64,000 nt of DNA from Asterochloris sp. CNOR1 (GCA_963969365.1 OZ017747.1:3844001-3908000); one strand, 5' to 3'; shown: positions 21,001 through 41,195, numbered from the stretch's first letter. The notes: a model not told the origin generated them from the sequence alone. Program-made: numbers and translations.

Positions 21001-24000
21001 GGTTGGTTGGTGCTGCTGAGCCGCCCCTGACAATAATACAGTGGCAGGCTGCAGTCAGGCATACGAACATTCTAGATGCAACAGGCAAGAGCGCCAATTT
21101 GCTGAGGCCTTTGCTGCTTGAGGCAGATCAGCTAAGCCGTAGCAAGCCAAAAACATATTCGATCTGCCTTTGTGGCAGGCACCCAAGTGCACATGCTCAG
21201 GATGCCAGCTGCAGCATGCCACTTGTCTCAAGGACTGCATGTTGCTGCCCGGACTGCCATTGCTCAGGGCAGAACATGTTCTGGGCTCGTCATCTTGCTG
21301 GGGCACAGTGACAGTGCTGCAGCTGGCCTGACATGTATCCTCCCCTGCCCTACAGGTTCTGGAGCCACGCCTGAGGGTTTGAGACCCTTCCTGGACTTGC
21401 TGGATGTGCAGACCAAGGAAACCACGCGTCTGTGGCAGAGCAGCCCGCCCTACCTGGAGTCGCTGGCCAGCCTGCTCAGCGATCGTGATGGCCAGACCAT
21501 TAGGTGTGCTCCATGCCTGTGCTGCTGTGCAGCAGCCTCTGTCAGGCTTGGGGAAGCTTGAGCCAAGGGGCTTTTGGCCTGCATTGTACATCAAGGCCAG
21601 CTGCCATACCTGGTGTTGCTGGGCAGCCCGCCCAGCGTCCGCATTGGCCAGACCTTCAGGTGCGCTTGCATCTGTGAGCTCTGGTCCCTGCCTAGCAAGG
21701 GCCCAATACAGTTCACACAGTGGGCTTGCTCATGGCTCTGCTAAGGACTGAGTCTCCTGGACCGCTCTTGTGAGTGCATTGCACAAAGCACCACGTGAAG
21801 CTGCTGGGCTGCTGCTTGGCGCCAGTGTTTGAGGCTATCATTATAAGCCCAAGGGCCATGCCCACGGGGTCATGTTTGACTGCAGGGCTGTCTGAGGCTG
21901 TGATACAGGTGCTGACCAGCCTGCATAGCTTCCTGCAGCAGGGTTGTACTTCCAGACAAGCTGGGCTGGAGTTACAAGGCTGGCTGTCAATGTCTGAGCT
22001 GCTGTGCGGTCTCTTGAATACTTCATATGCAGGCTGCAGAGGCAGTCACAGCCACTTCTGAGGCTGACTGCAGAGAATCTGCAGCTTGGGCGTCAAAGCA
22101 GGCATGTCTGGACATGCCCTTCAGGGCGACACTTTTGCCCATCTGTGGCCCATCCAGTTGGACAGACAAACTCCGGCTGCTGCCTCGCAGGCTGGAGGGG
22201 CTGTCCATGCTGATGTCGCGGGAGACCAACCAAGAAAACCCTCAGGTCTTCATTAAGAGCTGGCCGCAGGGCACCCAGGGGCCTCCCACAGAGCGCCAGC
22301 TGTCCCGCTTTCCCCACCCACACCCCACCCTCAAGGACCTTCAGAAGGAGGTCATCAGGTGAGCCCATTCAAGGTGTATCCAGTTGTATGCAGGAGTGCG
22401 CGCAACACTGCATTAGCAAGTGAAAAGTTTGGTGTGACAGCCAGGTGTCAGAAACTTGTGACAGAGGGCACCTCTGCTATAGAGCAAAGCAGTCATGTCA
22501 GCGGCCTGCTGCATACTTTGAAGACCCAGCTGATGGCCTGGTGAGCTCGTGTGGGCCAATCTGTGCACTAAGCTCGCGAAGGCCATGCCCCTGGTCCTGC
22601 ACCATGAGAGCCCGGCAGAAAGCCTGTTGGCCAGATTCTTCAGCAGGCTGACAGCATCGGCGGTGGGGCCCTCACAACCCAGTCACTGGCTGCGGCTCAG
22701 GTACAAGAGGGCAGATGGCGTGGACCTCACGGCCACGCTGTACCTGCCGCCGGGCTACGACCAGGCCAAGGATGGCCCCCTGCCCTGCCTGCTCTGGGCC
22801 TACCCCAGGGAGTTCAAATCCAAGGTGGGGACTGCTGCAGCCTTCCACCCTGGGCCACAGACCTGCTGCTTGCTTTGTGGTGCTGCTGTGTGGTGGAGGC
22901 GGCCGGCCAGCAGGGCAAGTGTTTGAACATGGCGGTCAGCCTGCTGCAGCTGTTTTGAAGATGCAGTGGATCAGAAGCGCCAATCCCTTGCATCTCTGCC
23001 AGCACCATCAAGAAGCAAAGCAACCAAGTCGGGTAGCCCATGAACTCATGACCTTGGCCTTGCAGGACGCGGCTGGCCAGATGCGGAAGTCTCCTTTCTC
23101 CTTCAGCGGCATTGGCCCCACCTCGCCCCTGCTGTGGCTGGCCCAGCGGTATGCCATTCTAGATGGCTTCTCCGTGCCCATCATTGCAGAGGGGGACGAG
23201 GAGCCCAATGACACATATGTGGAGCAGCTGGTGGCTGGGGCTCAGGCAGCTGTGGAGGTGAGCATCTGAGCCACATCTCCTGTGCTGCACGCATGCACGG
23301 GTCCTAGACGGCAGCCTGGGCAGCCACCAGGCAGCAGCACAGGCAGCTATAGTGATGTGTTCCTGGAAGACAACATTTCGTATATCAAAAGAAAAGCAAA
23401 GGTGCTGCTGCAGACCAGGCAGCCATTGAGGTGGGAATCTTGAGCCGCATACCCTTGTGCTGCATGAGTGGCAGGGCACCTGTGAGAAGCCTGTGCACCT
23501 GGCAGGAACTGCCACTTTAGCATCCTTTGTGGCAGCTGCTGGCAGCAGAACACGGGCCATGGAGGTGGGTTGGGCCGCCTTGCAAGAGCTGGCGACGTGG
23601 GTGCGCTCTGGGCAACTGTGGGGGTGGCTGAGCGCCGACGTCGAGGAGCAGCTGGTGGCAGCGGCCCAGGCAGCTGTGTGGGTGGCAAACACAACCTGTC
23701 CTGCAACACAAGGGGATGCTGTGGATGCGGCAGCCTGGGGCAGGCTGGGCAGGAGAGTGGATGATGCAGGCCACATGGGAGGCAAGTTGGTCCAGGATGT
23801 GTTCAGCGTCTCGTGCTCTGGGGCAGCTAGATGAGTTTGCTGATAAAGCTGGCAAGCTCTGTGGCTTTGGATGTGGGGGGGCGGGAGGTGGGGGGACAAA
23901 GTGACTGTGTCTGGCTATGTTGTGAAGCAGCCTCTGCCGCCTGGGAAGGCTTGAATAAGGCCTTTGATGCAATTGTAGAGGTGCTGTGCATCTGGCTGCA

Positions 24001-25226
24001 CTTGTGGCAGCTGCCTAGGCAGTTGTGATCGATTGTCTGGCAAGCTGATCAGTGCTGTAAAACTGGGCAGTGCCCTGTGCTGTGGGTCCCTTGGTCAGCT
24101 GCCTTGGTCAGGCTGCAAGTGAAGGTACTGGTGACGACAGCCGTGCTTGCTCCTGATGTGGATCATGAGTCAGCCCATAAAACAGACAGCGTGGTGGTGA
24201 CAGGTGCATGTTGCTGCGATGGATGGGTTGCTACCGTCCATGCACGCACCTGTGACAGTGGGTTGTGGTTTGCAGCTTGTCTAACAGGACTGCTGTGTCC
24301 TGGCTGCAAGGCTGCTCAAGCACTGCACTCCAACAGCAGCTGTGGTGGCCATGCAGGAGGTGCAGCGGCGTGGCGTGGCAGAGGCTGGCAGCATTGCTGT
24401 GGGCGGCCATTCTTATGGCGCTTACATGGTTGGCAACCTGATGGCGCACTGCCCAGACCTCTTTGCCTGCGGCATCGCCCGCAGCGGGGCTTACAACAGG
24501 TGCATAGGCTCAGCTCACAAGGCTAGATCTTGCCCAGCCCATGTTCAATCCAGCACAGTCTGACTGCTGCCGTCAGGCATTGGCCCCTCAGGTGCTGCAG
24601 GCACTGTTGCCCGTTCTTCTGCTGGGCCTAGGAAAGCACTTTGCTGCAGGACGCTGACACCTTTTGGCTTTCAAGCTGAGGAGCGTACCTTGTGGGAGGC
24701 AGCAGACACCTACATTCGAATGTCCCCCTACCTGCAAGCCCACAAGATCAAGAAGCCCATACTTCTGATCCACGGCGAGGATGACAACAACACAGGTGAG
24801 CATGCTTCTGGCCTCAGAAAGGGTTGCCGTGGAATTTGGCACATGTGGAACTGGCCAGGCAGAATTTCCTGGTGAAGGAGGTGTCCAGCGTCTCCTGCCT
24901 TCAGTTGAGTTTTAATTGCTGGGCAGGTTGGACTGGCCCAATTTGGCTTCTGTACTGTAGCTACCCACAACTGGCAGGCTGCTTGAGTCACAACGGGAGA
25001 TGTGGCCACTTCATCGTCTCCCTGTGTTGTAGGCACATACCCCATGCAGTCGGAGCGCATGTTTGCAGCCTTGAAAGGGCATGGAGCCCCCAGCAAGCTC
25101 GTGATTCTTCCTAAGGAAAGTCATGGGTATAGAGCGCGGGAGAGCATTCTTCATGTGTTGGCAGAATCGGATGCCTGGATGACAAAGCACCTGCCGGCAG
25201 CACGTCGTCTGGTCTCAAAACTGTGA
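15090..25226 (+). CDS. CGEP: Chloroplast glutamyl endopeptidase (CGEP), S9 serine peptidase
   Basis: Plant-type stromal glutamyl peptidase of the prolyl-oligopeptidase clan (S9). The gene is about 10 kb with roughly 18 exons. Exon 1 (15090-15339) gives an Arg/Ser/Leu-rich transit-like peptide; exon 2 starts at 15430 (ILDIVDQPDEPSISFSP). The beta-propeller blocks follow in order: FWINLVSWSDDSKHIAFTIR, YVWVDDDTIVALVVPAG, RPFSFAVPCGRFPKTVQLWT, LPLAEDIPIAFNSCRKG, SPRDIVYTMSAEV, LALVYETWYKTRRS, EDAYSDPGSPVTRRT, LDLLDVQTKETTRLW, TLYLPPGYDQAKDGPLPCL. The catalytic domain has GIGPTSPLLWLA, IIAEGDEEPNDTYVEQLV and GGHSYGAY with the nucleophile Ser codon at 24411. FACGIARSGAYNRTLTPFGF and LIHGEDDNNTGT (acidic candidates 24780-24785) follow, then ESHGYRARES with the His codon at 25122. 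The match to land-plant CGEP is near-continuous. Introns are full of exon-edge copies (see separate entries). Confidence 0.95.
17045..17390 (+). repeat. Decayed tandem array of a CGEP exon 5' edge
   Basis: The exon starting at 17347 (YVWVDDDTIVALVVPAG) is preceded by related copies. One starts at 17045 (AGCTACATGTCAGTGGATGG, exactly 300 bp upstream and alignable without gaps for 60 bp). Others lie at about 17094, 17178 and 17263. The anchor TGGCC occurs at 17119, 17208, 17286 and 17376, so the unit is about 78-90 bp. The copy at 17094 runs into a stop (GCCAGACTAG). Confidence 0.8.
18804..19130 (+). repeat. Copies of a CGEP exon end and donor
   Basis: The exon end FNSCRKGPRGISWRDD and its following intron sequence (18804-18955) are partly repeated from 18964 (ACAGCAGCCGCAGGAAGGGG, CATGACAGG) and again from 19025 (CAGCTGCAGGAAGGGCC ... 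GAGCCCATGCTGTGTGCT). The last block matches intron sequence at about 18919-18936, so the unit spans the splice junction. Confidence 0.65.
20086..20466 (+). repeat. Three-copy ~157-bp array spanning a CGEP donor
   Basis: The exon end with CCTGAGGATGGCATGCAGG and donor AG|GTGAGCTGGG at about 20122 recurs at 20241-20301 (CTCTGAGGAGGGCATGC ... GAGAGCTGGGAG) and 20399-20466 (GCTGAGGATGGCATGG ... GGTGAGCTGGGGG). Internal blocks also repeat, for example GGCTGTGAGTGATGGTGTGG and AGCTGTGAGCTATGCTGTGG. The third copy keeps a GTGAGC donor. Confidence 0.8.
21451..21671 (+). repeat. Duplicated CGEP exon end with intact second donor
   Basis: The exon end TACCTGGAGTCGCTGGCC ... GATGGCCAGACCATTAG|GTGTGC starting at 21451 recurs from 21607 at a constant 156-bp offset, without gaps over about 62 bp and about 77% identical. 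The copy ends GGCCAGACCTTCAG|GTGCGC, so a GT donor is preserved. Confidence 0.85.
23222..23692 (+). repeat. Multiple copies of the exon end preceding the catalytic exon of CGEP
   Basis: The exon end GAGCAGCTGGTGGCTGGGG ... GTGGAG|GTGAGC (23222-23263) is echoed at 23330-23359, at 23412-23466 (including the downstream intron block TGAGCC ... TGTGCTGCA) and at 23642-23692 (GAGGAGCAGCTGGTGGCAGC). All lie in the intron before the GGHSYGAY exon. Confidence 0.75.
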
Positions 25227-25332
25227 TTCATTTGCTGTACTTATGCTGCCACTTGCAGCTTGTGATTGATTAATCTACCAGCCCACCTGGCTAGTTGTTC
25301 TGCTTCCTGCTGCTTAGTACACTGCTCTATCC

Positions 25333-28300
25333 TCATTGTAGGCCCCACACCAGCAGGGTCTGGTGCAGAGGCGCTGCCACGGCTTCTGCCAGTACTGCAG
25401 CCCATCTCTGTCTCTTGTGATCTAGATACTGCACTGTTTCTGCTGCCTTCTGCGCCTGGTTGGTAGCCCTGTAATGCTCAATGCTGCTCTCCAATGCCAG
25501 AATGTGGCTGGGCCGGTCATTGACAGCACCGGACAGGGTACAGGAAGCCCCAAACATCTGCTGCGCCCCAGAGGAATCATTTCCGGAGTGCTGAAAGGGC
25601 GCCAGCACCCGCAACACCTGCAGGCCCCAGACCACTCCAACTTGCAGGACAGGCACGGTCGCACACTTGTTGAAGCCATAGTGACCCTTGAAGTGGCTTC
25701 AGAGGCTGTCCACATAAAGCAGTCGGGGCAATTGGGGCTACTAAGTTTGAGGCAGCCTGGCTGCGCCCCACCTGTGACATCATCTGGTAATTAGCCAGGG
25801 GCCCATGCGCCTGATGGAGAGCCTTGTTCAGCAGCAGCTTCGCATCCAGCTCCTTGCCTTGAAGGGCCAGGACGCTGTACCCCGCCAGCACAGCACCCCC
25901 CCTGCAGCAACCAGGCAGATCTGATGAGGCCTGGCATCAAGCACCAGCAAGGGCATCAAGCTGCGGGTGGCCGGCACGGCAGCCCTCTGCAACAGCCCAG
26001 CAGGCCGCGCATTGATGCTCCTGCCAATGATCTTTGCAATTTGGCCAGCATAGATGCAGAGAGCATGACCAGCATCAGCCTGAGCTGGAGCACCCTGCGC
26101 ATATCTTCTTTTGCTGCACATTTCCAGCAGACAGTCAGCAGATGTTGTGCTCAGCAACAATCAACACCAGCAAGCGTATAATAAACTTGTGGGCTTGTGT
26201 TGCATCTTGCGTGCTCAACCGAAGGATGTGGGTTGCTCATCAGCACGGCCAGTCTGACAAAGCAAGATGCAGGACGTTATGTGCCCACCTGTCTCCATGG
26301 GGCAGGTCAGCCTTGACCACCTCATAGAGCCCCTGTTCCTGCAGGAGGTCCACTGCTCTGCTGAGGGCATCTGGCTCATCGCTGGCGCACAGTGTCAGGG
26401 CAGCATTGATGGCTGCCAGACGGGCCTCTGAAGGGGGGCCCTGCATGGCCGCCTCAAAGTGCTGCACTGCCAGCGCGAGGTGGCCTGTCACTGCAGCATA
26501 GTGGCCTGCAGGCACAAAACAGGTGAGGTCACCAGACATGTGGGCGGCCACACAAGAGGTGTGTGCTGCCCTGTGGATTGTGTTAGGCCGAGGGATTGGA
26601 ATCCCATGTGTAGGTAGGCTTTGGAGCGCATGTCTCAATATCTGCCTGGGCATTGCAGGTGCGCGCAGACTGAGGGCCAGCTTGTGGCACTGATGGGCCC
26701 TGCCCCATGCAGCTCAAGTGCCTTTGACAGAGAAGGCTGCTGGGGGTGTACATGTTGACGCGCGTGCGCTCCGGCCATCGCTACTCACAGGGCCCATCCT
26801 CGGCCTTCACCCAACATGCTGGGCACACCGGTCAGCCATGTGACTTGCAGCTGAATGGTGCCCATTGGCTGGCCGCAGAGGACCACAGTGGACAGAGCCT
26901 CAGCCAGCATGCCGCACATGCAGGTGGTGCCTGCCATGCCCACCAGGTACGCACAGCACGTCCACGAAGTGCCCATCCTTCAACCAGCTGGGCAATGTGC
27001 AGACGATGCCCAGCAGGTTCTGAAGCCCTACAATTGACAGCCTCACTCAGCACGCTGCACAGGCGAGTGATGCCTGCCTAGCCCACAAGGTTTGGCAGTA
27101 CAGCACACTGGTTGCCCACGCTTTCACACAGCTGGCCCGGGTATGGGCAGTCAGGTCGTTCCCAACAGGCTCCAACAGGCCATTTTGATTAAAACACAAT
27201 GACCCGGCATGTTCCCCAGGCAGATGTTGGCAGCTCATCAAATTCCCGTGCTTCATCATGCAATGTGCAATTGGAGCATGTGCGCCAGCACATGCCAAAT
27301 CAGCAGCAGAGGCTCACCCAGCACGCTGTGCAGACGTGAGGTGCCTGCCAAGGCCACAAGGTTGGGGAAGGCTGCGCACAGGTCGGCCATGGCTGCGCAG
27401 CCTTGCTGCGCCAGCACCAGCTCGCACTGGGTGATGTGGATGAGGGCAGCCTGCTCGTGGGCTGTGAATGCCAGCTTGAGCAGCTGCTGCTGGTCGTACA
27501 CTGTCTGGAAGTCCAGCTGACTCTCCTCGCACTGCAGGGAGTATATGAGTGCTTGCTGTTCAGGTATGACAGCTGGCATTTGGGCTGCTTGCTCTGCTGG
27601 AGGTTCATGATAGGTTTCTGCAGGCTACATTTCAGACGCTGTGAGACGCTGCCTGCCACATAGGCGTGGCAACCTGGCATGCTTGTGTTCTCGCGTTCCT
27701 GGCCACAGTTGCCAAGAGAGAGGGTCATGTGACATCCAGCAATGGGATGCTGGCAGGTGCACGCACACACCTGGCAGCAATGCAATCCATTTAGGGCTGC
27801 CAGCAACCTGAGATGGTAGAGGGCTTTTGCAGCCACACAGGGCATCGAGAGCTGTAGACTTGACACCTCACCTGGTGCAAGCCGGCTTCCCGGCACTGCT
27901 GCTCCAGCATGGCCTGAGCTGTGGCCAGGTGCCGCAGGGCCGCTTTGAACTCCCCCTGTGGGCGGCACAGCCCAGCGGCCACGATCTCCACCAGTGCCAG
28001 CACCGTGTCACCCGGCAGCCACTGGTAGGCCCATGGCGCCAGGTAGGCGCCTTCAGCCGGCTCACTGGCAAGGGGCTGCTGCTGCGGCGTGGGCACCTGC
28101 TGGGCAGGCAGGGGGGCCTGTCCAGCATGTTGCTGTTGCTGCTGCGGGCTGGGCTGGGCCTGCCCAGGGTGTTGTTGCTGTGGGCTGTGCTGAGCCTGCC
28201 CAAGATATTGCTGCTGTGGGCTGCGCTGAGCCTGCCCAGGGTGTTGCTGCTGTGGGCTGGCCTGCACAGGGGCACGCGGCTGCTGCTGCTGGGAGCCAGC

Positions 28301-31127
28301 CTGGTGGGCTGGTGTCCGCGGCAGGCGGGCCACCATGGCCTGCAGGTGAGTGACGGCCTGTGGCGTGTTTTTGAGGGCGCCTGTGCCTGCACAAGCAGCA
28401 GACAGGCCTGCTCGTGGGGTGGTGGCAGGCTGCTGCCATGCTGGGCCCCAGGTGTGTGACTGCCTGCAGACTTCCTCTGAGCGCGCTTGTGCATGCACAG
28501 GGAGCGCGCTTGTGCATGCACGGGCAGCATACAGGCCTGCTGGCTTATGCAGCATTGGCAGTGTTCTCCTGTTGCTTCCGTGCTTGCTGGCAAATTCCTG
28601 GCCTGAGTGGCAGTCAGATGCATGGCCAGCCACATGCACGGGGCCTCCAGACAGGCATGCCCAACCGCTTCTGGAGCGTTTGCTGGCACAGCATGTGCCA
28701 CATTGCAATCCTGGCCCGACATCATCAAGTGTGCAGGGCCGGTTGTCACTTTTCCACATATTTCTTGTACTCCTAGCTGGAACATCAAGCCCACCGACAG
28801 ACTTGGCAGAGCATGAGCCCCCATGGCAGGCACATGTCCACTCCTCTATACATCCGGAGGTCGCAGACAGACCTGGCAGGGTATGGGCTCAGGCATCCAT
28901 AATCTGCAGATCATTAGTCCTCTTGGAACTCAGAGCCCACAGACAGACATGGCACAGCATGGGCCCAAACAAGTCATCATCCTCAAACGCACTGACCTGG
29001 CTTCACCAGGTGATTCAGCTGTCCCTGCGCTATCTGGCGCAGCACCTTGAGCAACCCTAGATGCAGCTGCAGCTGGGCGGTGGCAGGCGCCTCCGGTTGC
29101 TGAGCCTGCAATGCCTGCACGCTGGCATCGGCTGCGCCCTCCTGCTGCTGAGCTGCCACTGCAGCTTCAGGCGTGCCGGTGGCCACGTAGGTGGCCAGGC
29201 AGTGCTGGAGGTAGGCCACAGCCACCACAGCCTGCATGTGAGGGAAGTTTTAGCTTGAGTTCAGAAAAAAGCCGACGGCAGCGCAGGAAGGCGAACATAG
29301 AGACAACTACCTGCAATCGAAGGAGGGTCTAGCTCAAGGACAAGCCAAGGCGGCGCAGCACTGGGTGGCAGCCTCCACAGCCTGCATTTGAGGTGAAGTC
29401 AGCTCAGCATATTGACCTAGCTGAGGTGGAGGAAGATGTCAGCATGCTGCAGTTTCTGGCCAATCAAGCCAAGGGGCAAGGATGCAATTTCATGCAGCAA
29501 TCTGAGCAGGTAAATGCAGCAGTCCTAGTCGTGATCATGCTGTGAGGTGTCAGATTACATCAGCTCACTTTGTGCAGCATAGCAGAGCTCACATTGGACA
29601 GACCCACAGCCCCGTTGACCATAGCTTGGCGGTCCATGCAGATTGTGCAGCACTGATGGGCTGGCCAGACAAACATAGTCCCTGATGTGCTGCACAGTCT
29701 AGTTCTGTGCCCAGCCGTGTGCAGCCGCCAACAGCACTGATCTAAACAAAAGGCTGAGGGGCTACTCATCATGCGCTTACGCTGCTGGTAGGTAACTCAC
29801 ATTTCAAAGGTGTTCACGGTTGGGCAGTTGGCCAGCTCAGCTGGTCCCCTGGCCTCGCTGCAGCCAGAGTATTGTCTGGCTGCCCCAGCAGCTGAAGCTC
29901 ACCTGATCTTCTGGGCCTGAATCAGCGGCAGCTGCAACAGCCTGCTGCAGCCGGGGCACTATCCCTGCCTGATTCTCCTCCTGCAGCTCATAGTCCGCCA
30001 GCCGCAGCAGGAACCAGACTTTCCAGCGCGCCAACATGCCCCTGCAAGCAGTGGAGGTCAGTGAGAAGGATCTCACAGCAGTACTCGGCCAGGCGTGCCC
30101 TGCCAGCAGCAAGGCAGCCTTGCAGAGATGGGCTGCTCAGGGCTGCGCTCATCAGAGCCAAAATGCCTCAGCAGGCAGCAGGGCTCACTCCCGCTGGGGG
30201 GTCTTCACAGGAATGCTCAGCAGTGCGGAATTATACAGGCACAAGAGTGATCCTGCAGGCAGACAGGCTCACTTCCACACAACAGGCTGCTCTGGGCTAT
30301 GCCCCATCGCGAGAGGCCGGCACCAGCTGCTGCCACAGGCCATCACTCAGGTGCCTTGAGTGCTTGCAGGCAGGTTGCGCCTATGATTCTCTTGGGGGTT
30401 GCACAGCTGCACTGGGTGTGGCTGACAAGCTCAGTCCTGCTGACAACCTCAGTCCTGCAAGCACAACACCCCGAGGAGGCAAGCAGCATCTGCTTTTGGC
30501 TGGGATGCCGCTGCTTTCTTGCAGATTCTGCCTGTGCAGGGCGCCCTGCAACAGGGCTGCACGCACCTCTCAGCGGTCTGCTGCCCCGCATCGCAGGTAA
30601 GCAGACCCTTCTCATGGGCAGTGCGTTGGGTCTTGGTGTCGTTGAGATACCTGCTGCAAGTGGCCAGGCGTGCCAGCACCTCGCACTTCAGGCAGTACAG
30701 GTATGGCGTTGCACTCAGCAGCACCACCTGCACAGAGTGGGTCACTGTCACCTGCTCATGGAATGAGCTCAACATGCAGGCAATCCCATGCATTGGCTTG
30801 TATAGACTGTGTTGTGCAGGCTGCCTGCTGCCCAGGCAGCTGGCCATGGCCAAGGCAGCCTGCAAGGTGGTCCGAGTCACAGCTCTCATCACAGCGCAGC
30901 ATGCTATGTGAACTCACTGCATGATTCAGATGCAGTGCAGCCTGCTCCAAACATCTGGTGTGCTCCATGAGGAGGCCTGCGAGCTGCAGCCTGGCGCAGG
31001 CATTATCTGCTGGCTTGAGGGAGGGACTTCTGCAGATGGCTTCCAGACATCTGATTGCCGCCAGTGGTTCCCCACTCTGCACCAGGCCGCTGGCCAGCAG
31101 CCTCAGGGCATCTGGCGCAGGTTGCAT
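25333..31127 (-). CDS. MAU2: MAU2 / SCC4 cohesin-loading factor
   Basis: TPR-like superhelical partner of SCC2/NIPBL; the pair loads cohesin onto chromatin. The start at 31127 opens with MQPAPDALRLLASGL, then AAIRCLEAICRSP and RLQLAGLLMEHT, as in plant SCC4. Further blocks: MLARWKVWFLLRLADYEL (about 30.0 kb) and AVVAVAYLQHCLATYV (29.2 kb). A long Gln/Pro-rich insert lies at 28.05-28.3 kb. Then come YQWLPGDTVLALVEIVAAG, AALIHITQCELVLAQQG with RLHSVLGE (27.3 kb), GHLALAVQHFEAAMQGPP (26.4 kb), YSVLALQGKELDAKLLLNKA (25.85 kb) and the C-terminal NQAQKAAETVQYLDHKRQRW near the stop. The block order matches animal MAU2 to the end. It stops 106 bp from the convergent CGEP stop. An additional upstream exon cannot be excluded. 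Confidence 0.88.
26897..27369 (-). repeat. Three copies of a MAU2 exon end with donor
   Basis: The exon end RLHSVLGE and donor (27312-27369) recur downstream in the transcript at 27041-27096 (about 79% over 56 bp) and 26897-26952. Shared core on the plus strand: CAGCACGCTG ... TGCCTGCC ... CCACAAGGTT. Confidence 0.8.
28151..28258 (-). repeat. 36-bp coding minisatellite in MAU2
   Basis: Three consecutive 36-bp units with boundaries at 28150, 28186, 28222 and 28258, plus partial flanking copies. Each codes SPQQQ-[HY]-[PL]-GQAQ-x in the MAU2 frame, so the array extends a Gln/Pro-rich loop by multiples of 12 residues without shifting frame. Confidence 0.85.
28786..28967 (-). repeat. Intronic ~73-bp repeat in MAU2
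   Basis: Three copies at 28786-28821, 28859-28891 and 28933-28967 share ACAGAC followed by TGGCA-G-GCATG-GC on the plus strand. They do not match a neighbouring exon that I can identify. Confidence 0.6.
29219..29405 (-). repeat. Copies of a MAU2 3' splice site region
   Basis: The acceptor CATGCAG and exon start GCTGTGGTGGCTGTGGCC (near 29235) are echoed at about 29365-29405 (AATGCAGGCTGTGGAGGCTG on the minus strand). A more diverged copy lies at about 29310-29360. The unit is about 70-75 bp. Confidence 0.65.
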
Positions 31128-31507
31128 TGGAAGATGTGCTTTCCCTTGCTTTCTTCGAATTAAGGTGACCAAGGCAATGCTGCAATTCTGCAGTGCATGT
31201 GCTGATGCATTCCACCCCCCTGCCGAGATCCTCCAGGAATGACCTGGAGGAGCACAGGCTGGCGCAGGCCGCGTGCAGGAATCTATAAACGCCAGTGCTG
31301 GGCTTCAGATCCATTTGGGCTTCCACATTGGGCTGGGGAAGGCAGCACTCAGAGGGAGACAGTGACCTCTTGCATAGCGCCAGCAAGGGGAGGGACAGGG
31401 CAGATTTGCGTGCCTTCAGCACCTTCAGGACTCTTCAGGGCCCCTGCCATGCCAGGGGTGCCAGTATGAGCCCACTGTGAGGCTCGATCGCTACTCTGGA
31501 CACAGAG
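31128..31507. promoter_or_regulatory. Shared divergent promoter region, MAU2 / YAK1, with TATA box
   Basis: 380 bp between the two start codons. TATAAA at 31284-31289 on the plus strand lies 219 bp before the YAK1 start and is a plausible TATA box for that direction, leaving a 5' UTR of about 190 nt. Confidence 0.55.
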
Positions 31508-40752
<9,245 letters not shown>

Positions 40753-41195
40753 GTCATCATTTTTGGCATTCCTCCCAAAGCGGCCACATCCCTTAGCAGT
40801 GTCAACTTGTCTAATGTTTACTTGGAACCTCCAGCTGAGAGGCATGAATATTGTTGGAAGCACAGAAGCACGGGAAAGAGGACATAATGAGGCGCACATG
40901 GATGTCACGAACAGCGTCAGCAATAAGGCAACCGGGAGAGATGAATCTTGGTCTGTGTGCGAAGCGCTCCAAAATTATAACACACCAAAATGCAAGCATA
41001 GCTGCATTAATAGATGTTTGTGTTCTACACCATAGTTAGCTGGCCGCAATTGCGGCCGCTGCTGGTACACTCCTTGCTGGGGTGATGCATTTCTCTGCTC
41101 TGCCCTGGCGGCAAGTAAAATTGGGCTGAACATGCGCTAGGATGCTCTGATAGGTGCTAGGGCTGTGACTGGACACTTGGACTGGCGTTGGTGAC
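40753..41195. other. Intergenic region between convergent genes, with 16-bp palindrome
   Basis: Contains the 3' UTR of YAK1 and of the 116-residue gene. GGCCGCAATTGCGGCC at 41042-41057 is a perfect 16-bp palindrome. No exon seen. Confidence 0.5.

Noticed and set aside
27791-28833. Two long minus-strand open frames (over 320 codons) and a plus-strand frame of 210 codons over the same bases
   Set aside because: They arise from the CAG/CTG-rich minisatellite, which stays open in several frames. Only the frame joining YQWLPGDTVLALV to the rest of MAU2 is supported.
28786-28967. CRISPR-like spaced repeats
   Set aside because: Repeats are imperfect, only three, within an intron of a eukaryotic gene, and spacers are not uniform.
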